Part shown: in pieces, positions 8,690 through 16,126 of the stretch | Numbering within the stretch: the stretch's first letter is position 1 | Layout of the letters: every line of letters begins with the position of its first letter | NCBI GenBank assembly: GCA_003024985.2 | Contig: PXIH01S0005159.1 | Direction: 5' to 3' (one strand) | Length of the DNA: 16,126 nucleotides | DNA from: Euperipatoides rowelli | Lineage: Eukaryota; Onychophora; Udeonychophora; Euonychophora; Peripatopsidae | Program-made: the position numbers and the translations under genes | Notes under the pieces: model-generated | What the model saw: only the letters and a program-made list of their open reading frames with translations | Told to the model about the DNA's origin: nothing | Database searches by the model: none

Positions 8690-9600
8690 TCAAGTTACAA
8701 TCAATGGTGAAAGAATACAACTGGTTGAAGCATGTAACACAGGTTCAGGCTAGTGACAACCGGCAAGGGGATGAAATAGTCACATGGGCCACATACAATC
8801 AAGTCAACAAGAAGTATTTTCAAAAGATTGAATTAATACTTTCATTCTTGATTCCTCTATTTTCAGACCAGTCTGTCAGTGGCCATGATTTAACATTCAA
8901 TGGATATTGTGTACAGCAGCAGTTGAAAGCCTCAATCCAAGGCAGATTCCAATTATTACATTTGACCAGCCATTCTACACATTGGCAAAACAAATTCAGT
9001 GCAACTGGCCAGCAACTTATGGTAGATATCAATTCATTGTAATGTTTGGTGTGCTGCATATTGAGATGGTCGTTGTCAAGGTTCTTGGATGAAAGTGGGT
9101 GGACTGGAGTACTTGTTCAGGCAAATATTACACCAGGAAAAGTTAATTCAATTGTCAACATGCTTGCACCAGGATTTTTAAAAAAAACATTCAAAGATTT
9201 GGACATTACTTTGTTCATACTCAACATCAAATCTCAGCTTCTATATGTACAAGGCTGACATCTTGAAGAGTGACACAGGAAAAGGGGAACAGGTGTTGTG
9301 AAATGAACCAAGAAGTCCACTTCCTTAAAATTTGTAGGATTTTCTTCAGGTTGATGAAAATAAGACCGAATTGTTCTTTCTTAGTAGCTATTGGCACAAA
9401 CAACAGGTAATTACCACAATTAGTACAAGTTTTTTTCTATAAATTGTCAATGTGTCTTGGGAATAGTTCCATGCACACATGAAGCGGCCACTCCATCCTA
9501 CACCATTAGGTGTGCAACAATATAAAGCCAAAAGATTACCATGGACACTGATGATGTAGTTCTAGCCATCACATCAGCTAAACATTGAGGAACTATGGAT
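8690..9600 (+). mobile_element. Decayed copy of an unnamed transposon-like protein family
   Basis: Pieces of one protein can be followed on the plus strand through several frameshifts and stops. In order they are NWLKHV then EIVTWATYNQ (about 8712-8800), SFLIPLFSDQ (about 8845), LNPRQIPIITFDQPFYTLAK and MFGVLHIEMV (8907-9083), DESGWTGVLVQANI (9089-9130), then VDENKTELF (about 9352-9378) and TDDVVLAITSA near 9547-9580. I recall this order of motifs (NP-Q-P-x-T-x-DQPLYALAK, GLHIEMA, SGWT, NKTELF, HEEADTR, D-D-VVLA) from a very abundant, uncharacterised family in cnidarians, molluscs, arthropods and fish. It behaves like a transposon product, but I cannot name the superfamily. No terminal repeats were found. 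The overlapping short ORFs here on both strands are by-products. Confidence 0.6.
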
Positions 9601-9743
9601 TTCAATTGGAGCTGAAAACTTATTTTTCAATTAAATTCAACTCCAAAAACAAATTCAATAAAAAAAGTACATATTAAAAATGGATATACAATGCTTTCTT
9701 TACAAGATTTCATTCATAAATAAACTAACCACTGAAATTCACA

Positions 9744-10333
9744 TCACATATCCATATCATTATTACTACTCGTACTGTCAAAATCAGATAAAGGGATTTC
9801 TGGTTGGCAATGGGTGCCTTTGAATATTTGTGGGCAGATCTAAACTAAAACCTTGAGATGAAATACTGTATTATTAAAATTCTGTGATGAATCAGATTGT
9901 GCGAAATTCTGAGTGGTTTCTTTGACTAAGTCACCAGGAGGTTTCCATAAAACAATCTTTAAACAAGACTTACTAAGCTCTTTGAGTATTTTATTAAGGA
10001 AAATAGGATCCATATGTAAAATAGATTTGAATTCAGGAGATAATTCAAGTTTCACTTTTATTGCCTATTTCTTCTTAATATTAAATTTCTTTCAAATAAT
10101 TGGACAATCTTTCTTCTAATTCCTCTAAGCTTTTAGCAGGCAGTTTCTTCTGCAAATGCATGTTCTGATGATTGCTAATATTTTGACCTTTATATTAATT
10201 GCTTATATGCAAACTGTCAAGTCTTTGAGCCATTTTCTCTCAAATATATTTTATTCTGTGGAACAAACTCAAAATTCCCAATTCCAGCTTTTCTTGAACA
10301 AAAGGTGGATGAATGTTGAGGACGAGAAACCAT
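9744..10333 (-). pseudogene. CCDC117/HCFC1R1-like retrocopy, decayed
   Basis: A minus-strand coding remnant of about 195 codons starts at an ATG (10331-10333) and ends at TGA (9744-9746). It runs through all three minus frames in turn, so there are at least two frameshifts: near 10235, and between about 10110 and 10060. There are in-frame stops at 10195-10197 and 9840-9842. In order, the pieces read FEFVPQNKIYL, MAQRLDSLHISN, KSLEELEERL, LELSPEF, IVLWKPPGDLV and an acidic Ser-rich tail ending NNDMDM. This order and the LWKP-type motif resemble, from memory, the small nuclear CCDC117 and HCFC1R1 proteins (HCFC1R1 binds HCF-1). No intron is visible across the whole length, which suggests a retrocopy. 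No clear poly(A) tail or target duplication remains. It could instead be a broken original gene. The identity is tentative, but the coding nature is fairly sure. Confidence 0.5.
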
Positions 10334-10527
10334 TTATGGTGGACTTCCAAAATTTTGGCACATTATTGGCCCATCTTGTTGGAAAGCAATGAACACAATA
10401 GGCTGAGGTGTGGAGGTATTGTTCATTTCATTGTTAGCTTTTGGCTTATATAAATTTATACTACTGTACATTAAATGCCTATACATTTTGCTGGTACCAA
10501 ATTTTTTTTCTGTTTTAGGAGAGATTT

Positions 10528-10730
10528 CGTTTTGTACAAGTTTTACTGCATACAATAAACTGTATGTACTGTAAGCACACTATGTACTGTAATAAATACT
10601 GTATATACAGAATATAGGCTTACTGTATGTACATCATACTGTACTACTGTTTATTACTCAGTATATACTGTATTAGTGTGTATATGTAGTATAAGCGCAC
10701 AGTACACTATGCAGTCTAGCTTAATCCCTT
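10528..10730. repeat. Cluster of TACTGTA/TACAGTA motifs
   Basis: The core ACTGTA or its complement TACAGT occurs about ten times in 200 bases, mixed with GTATGTAC and TATATAC. The copies are unevenly spaced, so this is not a clean tandem repeat. The same motif is scattered through the rest of the window (near 234, 276, 2951, 4568, 11284, 15240 and 15650), which looks like a genome-wide word bias. Confidence 0.5.
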
Positions 10731-11664
10731 TTTATCAAGTTAATAACACTTATTTTGACCTACTATGAAGGAAGACCACACAATTGACAGGTTAAAGTAT
10801 TATCCCAAAACAATTTAACTATAATATAAATTGAAATACCACATACTAATTTGTAAACAAAGTTTTAAACAAAATTTAATATTTTGGTGATAAGGACATC
10901 TTTATATATATTTCATATTTACATACATAATAATTTTCAATCTTCATCTGTTTCAAGCTTGCTTACATAAAATATTACAGTGCTATACAGTACATTGAGA
11001 TAATGAACATTTAGAAATAGTACTAAAATTTCCAAATACTGATTCTGAATTCACAAAAGGAACAAAGAAAGAAAAATCTATACACAAATTCTGTACATCA
11101 ACACTGCTAAAAGTGAAGTGGTTCTCTTAAACTTCTATACTACAATTTTTTAAAGACTAACAATACGATGTATTGCTTAAAATAAATATCCACTAGCTTA
11201 AAAAAAATGTCATTTTTAAAAAATAAATTTTATAAGTACACTTGATAATTTTCAATATATACACAGACAGACATTTTCCATTAATACTGTACATTAAGTC
11301 AAACCCATGATAGCTAGTATATATCCGAGATGAGTAAGGATTACCATCAACTGAGTATTCATTTCAAATCATCAACTAGTTGCAAGACTTGAATATTCCT
11401 TTCTTAAATAATGTAAAACTTATAAGAAAAAGTTATATCTGAAAGATGAAAAATACAGGCGATTTCTGTGGAAACATTACATTTTAATATGTACAGTACA
11501 TGAGATTTAATGTTTTACAATGCAATATTGGATATTTTTATTTATTTGGCAAAGATATATTCAGTACTCATCCTGGGCCAAAGTAGATATGCCTGTGATT
11601 TTATATTTTAAAGTTGAATGTATTTTATATCATGATTTGATGTCAAATTTGAAATGTCATATAC
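10731..11664. other. Gene-free AT-rich stretch
   Basis: No open frame, repeat or conserved motif could be supported here beyond scattered TACTGTA words. Confidence 0.5.
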
Positions 11665-12160
11665 TAGACCCATGGTAATAACTAGAGGTTGGGTGCCTGT
11701 GGCAATTTTTTTAATGGGTCCCTTTCACCCTAAAAATAGGCTAATTTATACAATGGAATGATAGGCTGTTTATTTTCTTGAAGAATTTTGTAAATATTGT
11801 CAAATTATCAGCAGCTAACCAAAATTCAAGAAAATTCATTGCTCTTTCCTGTTCCACAAAATAAAACATGTTTACAACGACATTCACTATGCATAAACAA
11901 TGGCAGATATTCTTCCTCCATCAGTGGGAAAAACAGTTTTTGGGCTAACTGGAAACTCTTAGGATCAAACCGACATCGACAAATTTTACCTATAATTTCA
12001 CTTAGAAAAAGAAAGAAAAATATAGCTGAATGAAAGAAAAAATTACAGTAATATACTTATTATTTTGCGATTCTTAGTTTGAAAAACAAAATCTCTGGGC
12101 CATCATATGCTAGGGGCCCATGGCATTTGGTCACCCAAGTTACCTGTAGTTAAGGGTCTG
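11665..12160. mobile_element. Possible TIR element of about 500 bp
   Basis: The left end (11665-11697, TAGACCC...TAACTAGAGGTTGGGTGCC in outline) and the inverted right end (about 12128-12160, CAGACCC...TAACTACAGGTAACTTGGGTGACC in outline) share three ordered blocks: AGACCC, TAACTAnAGGT and TGGGTGnC. Two small gaps separate the blocks. A CAGACCC/GGGTCTG terminus would suit a hAT-type non-autonomous element. The interior contains a 78-codon open stretch (11797-12033) without any recognised motif. Flanking sequence shows no clear target-site duplication. Confidence 0.4.
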
Positions 12161-12197
12161 ACGATCTAAAAATTTAATAAAAAGCTTGAAAATGAAA

Positions 12198-12203
12198 TTT
12201 ATT
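12198..12203 (-). promoter_or_regulatory. Candidate poly(A) signal for alpha-SNAP
   Basis: The nearest canonical AATAAA on the minus strand downstream of the alpha-SNAP stop, implying a 3' UTR of about 550 bases. A variant ATTAAA at 12572-12577 lies closer and is an equally plausible site. Such hexamers are common by chance in AT-rich DNA. Confidence 0.25.
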
Positions 12204-12745
12204 AATTTGTTTAAATTATTGTATCAATAATTGAAAATGTATTTTTAGAAATTAAACTGTCAATGAAGACTATTTTTAAATTTTTAATTAAAATTTTATG
12301 ACATATGTCATTGACAACACAAAATATTTTAATAATTTTGAAGATTAAACTAAAAATTATAAAATCATTAGCCATACCTATTTGATATTAGAAAGGCTTT
12401 CAAGAGATGTCACATATTGCAATTTTTTTTAGACAGTTGTAACAATTAAAAACAAGACTAATGAAATCCATAACTTTATAAGCTGGTGGATACTACTACT
12501 CCGATTTCTGAATGTTAGCTCACAGAAAATAAAAACACCGATAACTTTTCATCACAAGTTTTTATAGCAGCTTTAATTTTATAAATTAAGAGAAAAAAAT
12601 TGCAATTCTGATGTCAGGTTTGATTTTTCTTCCTTTTTTTTTTTAAACAAAAACTATCCAATTCATAACATGGAAGTTTTTTTTTTTTTTAAATTAAGTT
12701 TTTTTTTTTTTACATTTTACAATTTAAGGGATTAGGAATGAATGA

Positions 12746-12895
12746 TTATCGTAAATCTGGTTCTCCTTCAATAGTTTTCTTTACTCGAAGTAGCATCATA
12801 GTCAGCCATTGATCTAGCCGAGAAATACTGTCGTAATCTTTTACAGCATCTGTAAAGTCGTCAATATTCTGGTCTTCTATGCATTGCATTAAAGT
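12746..12895 (-). CDS. NAPA: alpha-SNAP, last coding exon
   Basis: Alpha-SNAP is the cytosolic adaptor that binds SNARE complexes and recruits and stimulates the NSF ATPase, which recycles SNAREs after vesicle fusion. Read on the minus strand, this exon gives 49 residues and a TAA stop. It contains the family hallmark [11 protein letters not shown] followed by MMLLRVKK and the terminal PDLR. The conserved C-terminal leucine pair (LL in MMLLR), known to be needed for NSF stimulation, is present. The exon starts right after a TGCAG acceptor and joins in phase 0 to the exon at 12984-13052. The joined stretch aligns without gaps, from memory, to the C-terminus of animal alpha/beta-SNAPs. Gamma-SNAP lacks this tail, so it is less likely. 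There are no in-frame stops or frameshifts, so this is a functional-looking exon. Downstream on the minus strand, ATTAAA (12572-12577) and AATAAA (12198-12203) are candidate polyadenylation signals. Confidence 0.93.
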   Translation of the reverse strand, partial: TLMQCIEDQNIDDFTDAVKDYDSISRLDQWLTMMLLRVKKTIEGEPDLR

Positions 12896-12983
12896 CTGCA
12901 AATTGAAAATAATGAATATTTTATTTTATAATTAATGATAAATAATAAGAATTAAATTCAAACCTTAATATTTTATAATTTAC
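12896..12983 (-). other. Last intron of the alpha-SNAP gene
   Basis: An 88-base, very AT-rich intron with a GTAAAT donor and a TTTGCAG acceptor when read on the minus strand. It separates two phase-0 exons whose joined product matches alpha-SNAP without a gap, which supports both splice sites. Confidence 0.88.
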
Positions 12984-13052
12984 CAGTAATAATTTACATT
13001 CTCTAGAATCAACAAATGCTGGGAACATTTCTTCATATTTATGAACAGCATG
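12984..13052 (-). CDS. NAPA: alpha-SNAP, penultimate exon
   Basis: This 69-base exon encodes 23 residues in phase 0 and includes KYEEMFPAF and DSRECKLL, both strongly conserved in alpha/beta-SNAP just before the C-terminal helices. Its acceptor is AATAG preceded by an uninterrupted run of T on the minus strand (A run at about 13058-13072 on the plus strand). Its donor is CTG followed by GTAAAT. It joins the last exon across an 88-base intron (12896-12983). The earlier exons, which encode the N-terminal TPR-like helical repeats, would lie at higher coordinates. I searched 13053-16126 by eye and recognised none, so they are probably beyond the window or too short to see. Confidence 0.9.
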
Positions 13053-13276
13053 CTATTAAAAAAAAAAAAAAAGATACTATTAATATAAGCAATAAAAAGA
13101 TAAATCATCAGAGATTATTTAAATATTGTCTCTTTAAAATTTTAAGCAATTTGATGAAGCAAAATAATGATACAATTTTTTACATCTTTGGTCTACCTGA
13201 AAAATACAATCATAATAGCATATTTATTTTTAATGAAAGTATCAATCATTTTAATTTTAACATTTTCATATAAAAG

Positions 13277-13931
13277 ATTGAACTACTATTAAAGATCAAA
13301 TATAACAGACTTTTTAATTTTTTAATTATTGATTTTCAAAGATTTTTATTAAAAAAAATATCCACCAGAAAAAATTAAAAAAAAAAAAAGTTATTTTAAA
13401 AATGTCTTTTGCTCCTCTCCCTTAAAACATTGTCCACTGTACACACCAGGGGAGATATGTCACATCATAGGCTAGAAATGAATAAAGCTTGCTATACTTA
13501 ACTATAGAATATTTGCTATATTTGTCAGCTTAAAGCTGGAAATCACATGGTCTAATTGTTTGAATACTTGTAAAAATCCTAATCAAATTCATCCTTTGTG
13601 CTATTATGATCCAATTTTTTTTTAAAAAAAATCAAAATGATTTAATTCAAGTTTAATATACCTCTATTTACATGTTAAATCATTACAAAGAAAACAACTG
13701 TAGAAAGAATTTAGTCATCAAATAATCTCAAACCTAAAAAAAATGTGTAATCTTCAATTTGTAATCTCAGACAAAGGATATTAATAGTCTCAATTTTATC
13801 TTTAAATAACTTTTTTTTTATGCATTTTAAATTATTTTTTTCCAGTGGAATTTTTCTTATAGTAATTATCTTTGAAAATCAATAATAAAAAAAATCTGTT
13901 ACATTTGACCTTTAACCATAATATTTTCAAT
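13277..13931. mobile_element. Long-TIR element next to the alpha-SNAP exons
   Basis: The sequence from about 13277 to 13410 recurs in inverted orientation at about 13797-13931. The core is a perfect 19-base match (13325-13343 against 13868-13886). It is flanked by shared blocks: TCAAATnTAACAGA outside, and (A)nGTTATTT plus a CCACNGG/CCACCAG-like block inside. Each arm is roughly 115-135 bases with several mismatches and gaps, and the internal segment is about 390 bases. No transposase fragment is recognisable inside, so it is probably a non-autonomous DNA transposon (MITE-like) or a foldback element. It lies upstream of the penultimate alpha-SNAP exon, probably within an intron. The target-site duplication is not clear, so the outer limits are approximate. 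Confidence 0.6.
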
Positions 13932-14622
13932 TCGATTGAACTGACTGAAGAATGCTGCAGCTGAATGAGATAATTGATATTGCAGCTAAGATTAACAAAA
14001 AATAATAATAGTATAATATTGTAAAAAGTTTTTTTTTTTTTGCTTTAATTATAATTCAAAAATATTTAAAAATTTGAATTGTTACCCCTTAAATAAAAAA
14101 AAAATTCAATTTTTTTAATGACAAAAAATAAAAAAATCACTAGGGAAAAAACAAAGACGGATTTCCGCTTATTGGCAGAAAACTTTCAACTCTAATCGAT
14201 GTTATCTGTAATCCTGTGTTCTGGGATGGAGGAAGAACCAAGGTTATGAATTCGAAGTTCGGCTTTCCTGGTAGATGAGCTCCAAATTCCAACCTAATAG
14301 ATAGAGTTGTGATAAGTTTTAGGTATGATCTCGTAAACACTAGGCAATAGTTGGAAGCAATATCTAATTCAAGGAAGACTAGGGCAAAGTTATTCTTTGT
14401 GCATATGGTTTATTCTGGTTATATATGGAAAAGGTATAGAAATATTTATAAATATAATAAAACAAAATACATAAATCATATTATAAGGCAGTAATTTGAC
14501 TTATTAGATTATTGGAAAGCAAAACTTTTTAACAATCAGTGTTTCGTAGTCAGTCACTTCGGGCTATACTGTATCCTTGCAAGGGTTATCACAATCCTAA
14601 GTTAACAGATAGGGTCATGGGG

Positions 14623-14653
14623 AAGATCAAAACTAGATGGTAGCTTTGATCTT
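14623..14653. repeat. Hairpin, 9-bp perfect arms
   Basis: AAGATCAAA (14623-14631) pairs with TTTGATCTT (14645-14653) across a 13-base loop. It belongs to a 14560-14960 stretch that is richer in GC and in hairpins than its flanks. Confidence 0.55.
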
Positions 14654-14802
14654 ATACTGGGGCTTTTATTACAGAGCCAAGGACTGGCTTATTAGCTTAT
14701 CTGGAAACTTTCATTACTTAACCTATTGCTTAGGCCAATTTATCGGGGGCTAAACTGACTACTAGCTTAGCCTATGCATGGTAATCTCTGGGTAGCAATC
14801 GC

Positions 14803-14836
14803 AGCTGGAGAACCCTGATAATTGGTTTCTCCAGCT
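14803..14836. repeat. Hairpin, 12-13-bp arms
   Basis: AGCTGGAGAACC (14803-14814) pairs with GGTTTCTCCAGCT (14824-14836) with one bulged base and a 9-base loop. Confidence 0.75.
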
Positions 14837-14886
14837 TTTATACTCTAGCCAGAGGACTGAAAGGATTCTGAAAAACAATGGGAAGT

Positions 14887-14926
14887 TTTCTATTGGCTCT
14901 AGGTTGTTACAGAGAGCCAATAGAAA
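14887..14926. repeat. Hairpin, 14-bp perfect arms
   Basis: TTTCTATTGGCTCT (14887-14900) pairs perfectly with 14913-14926 across a 12-base loop. An outer pair, GGACTGAA (14854-14861) with TTCAGTCC (14950-14957), encloses it. Confidence 0.85.
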
Positions 14927-15426
14927 TGAAGTAAATTAAAAGCTTTCACTTCAGTCCGTTCATTTTGGCGTATTAATTTACAAGTAGATTGTAATCTAGC
15001 TTGTTAGTGATGATCATGTGATGTTGGAGAATTGCTACTTGGGATAATTAGATTTACTGTAAGTGAAATGTCTTTTATTCAGGCTACTGTAGTGATAATG
15101 GAGAAATAATTGTCCAGCATTTTATTTTCACTTATCACTGCCAAAATGTCTTTGCACAAAAGTCTTAGTGCTCATCACTATTTCCCCAAATATTATATTG
15201 TTCATAAATATTACTATCTATATTTGAAAGGATGTTTATACAGTATACTGTATATGGCTTTGTAGCCTATTGCCCCATTATTCATGAAAAGTTATTAGTA
15301 GACATTTTGCTTTTTCTTATATACACTAATTATTTAGTTTATAAGCAGGGATTTCTGTCTGTCTGTTTTACTATGACGACATATAGGCCTATTTCTTTTA
15401 CAGCCCTCGAAAATACCGCAGGTCTG

Positions 15427-15494
15427 TCGGTCAAAGACCTGTAAAAATAACCACGGACCTGTAATTTTAAATTTAACCCAGTCCGTTTGACCGA
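15427..15494. repeat. Nested inverted and direct repeats, possible transposon end
   Basis: TCGGTCAAA (15427-15435) pairs with TTTGACCGA (15486-15494). Inside lie two direct copies of GACCTGTAA (15436-15444 and 15456-15464), and GCAGGTCTG just outside (about 15418) is the inverse of one of them. CAGCCCTCGAAAATACCGCAG (about 15400) immediately upstream resembles the start of a DNA transposon, but no matching other end is in the window. Confidence 0.4.
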
Positions 15495-15610
15495 TATAGA
15501 AATCTGATGTTTATTTTATTGAATTAAAAAAAATATTAATGAGATCATATACTGTATTTGCTCCAATCTAATATATAAAATAAACAGTATATACCGGTAC
15601 TGATACACTG

Positions 15611-15638
15611 TATATATTTATATATATATATATATATA
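15611..15638. repeat. TA microsatellite
   Basis: A nearly pure (TA)n run of 28 bases with one interruption, followed by a short CA-rich piece. A shorter TA run occurs at about 15840-15850. Confidence 0.85.
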
Positions 15639-16126
15639 CATACACACAGATGTACTGTAATACTCTTTCTATAAATTAACTTTCTGCAATAATGAACTTG
15701 TCTCCTATATCAAGAATAAATTTCATTTTCTTAATTTAATGCATTATAAAGTTTAATCAGTTCGTATTTGTTTGTCTTTATGCCATTGATATAATGTTTA
15801 TATAGTTGAATAAATGTGATTTGTTTAAAAAATAAAAAAATATATATATAAGCTAAATTTCTCCCTGTTGATACTGAGATTCATAGATAGAAATAAAATA
15901 ATTTAATTGATTACAGTTAATCCAGCTGATTAGAAATATTTTATGAAAGTTATTTTTTAAAAAAAAGGACATAAATCAACAAATGTTTGCAGTCATAAAT
16001 TATTATTGAGAAAACTTGTTTTTTTTAACTTGCTGTTTGTTTAATCGGAGCAATTAACAATAACAGCAACAAGAGAAATATAAAACAACATCCTAAAATG
16101 AAGTCAGATTATTTGTTAAAACATCC

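Larger units (their letters stand above)
13932..16126. other. Region upstream of the SNAP exons, mostly without recognised genes
   Basis: If the alpha-SNAP gene continues on the minus strand, this is intron or contains unseen exons. A 66-codon minus-strand frame at 14140-14340 (includes GKPNFEFITLVLPPSQNTG) is richer in GC than its flanks but matches no family I know and is not alpha-SNAP. The rest holds the hairpins at 14623-14957, the repeats at 15427-15494 and the TA run. Confidence 0.4.

Noticed and set aside
8820-9059. 79-codon minus-strand ORF
   Set aside because: It is antisense to the transposon-like protein motifs that are readable on the plus strand.
9913-10119. Plus-strand ORF
   Set aside because: It is antisense to the CCDC117/HCFC1R1-like remnant, whose ordered motifs lie on the minus strand.
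13016-13273. 85-codon plus-strand ORF
   Set aside because: It overlaps the alpha-SNAP exon on the opposite strand and its poly-T acceptor tract. It is Lys/Asn/Phe-rich and has no motif.
14140-14340. Minus-strand ORF considered as an upstream alpha-SNAP exon
   Set aside because: The translation does not resemble any SNAP TPR-like helix, and no clean acceptor/donor pair frames it.

Overview
This window looks like non-coding, repeat-rich nuclear DNA of an animal. It is strongly AT-rich, has many A/T homopolymers, and contains two spliced exons with GT/AG boundaries. No bacterial or phage gene organisation is visible. The one host gene I recognise is the 3' end of an alpha-SNAP (NSF attachment protein) gene on the minus strand (12746-13052). 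Its C-terminus ends in a PDLR-type tail, as I recall for arthropod alpha-SNAPs, so an invertebrate (perhaps arthropod) is likely, but the species cannot be fixed. Almost every other readable protein fragment is a decayed transposable element or retrocopy.

Layout. 1-2160 is AT-rich sequence with small inverted repeats only. 2170-2833 is the 3' end of a LINE reverse-transcriptase ORF, split by a tRNA-derived SINE (2317-2565). 3001-3238 is a hairpin (foldback/MITE-like) element. 4561-5217 is a broken Ty3/Gypsy RT-RNase H region, followed directly by a second SINE-like element (about 5226-5509). 5980-6818 holds the 3' part of a hAT transposon: transposase C-terminus, CTTGA-rich subterminal repeats and a CACTG terminus. 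6919-8461 contains several short open stretches that I could not identify. 8690-9600 is a decayed copy of a multi-copy metazoan protein family that I recall as transposon-like but cannot name. 9744-10333 (minus) is an intronless, frameshifted retrocopy-like pseudogene resembling CCDC117/HCFC1R1. 10528-10730 is a cluster of TACTGTA-type motifs. 11665-12160 is a possible terminal-inverted-repeat element. 12746-13052 holds the last two alpha-SNAP exons, and 13277-13931 is a long-TIR element in the intron (or flank) just upstream of them. 13932-16126 has several hairpins, a TA microsatellite and no recognised exon.

The genes do not form a pathway. The picture is one housekeeping gene end next to a graveyard of nested mobile elements. 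I found no CRISPR array, tRNA, rRNA or operon-like system. The most useful leads are the long-TIR element beside the SNAP exons, the unnamed transposon-like coding family, and the CCDC117/HCFC1R1-like retrocopy.
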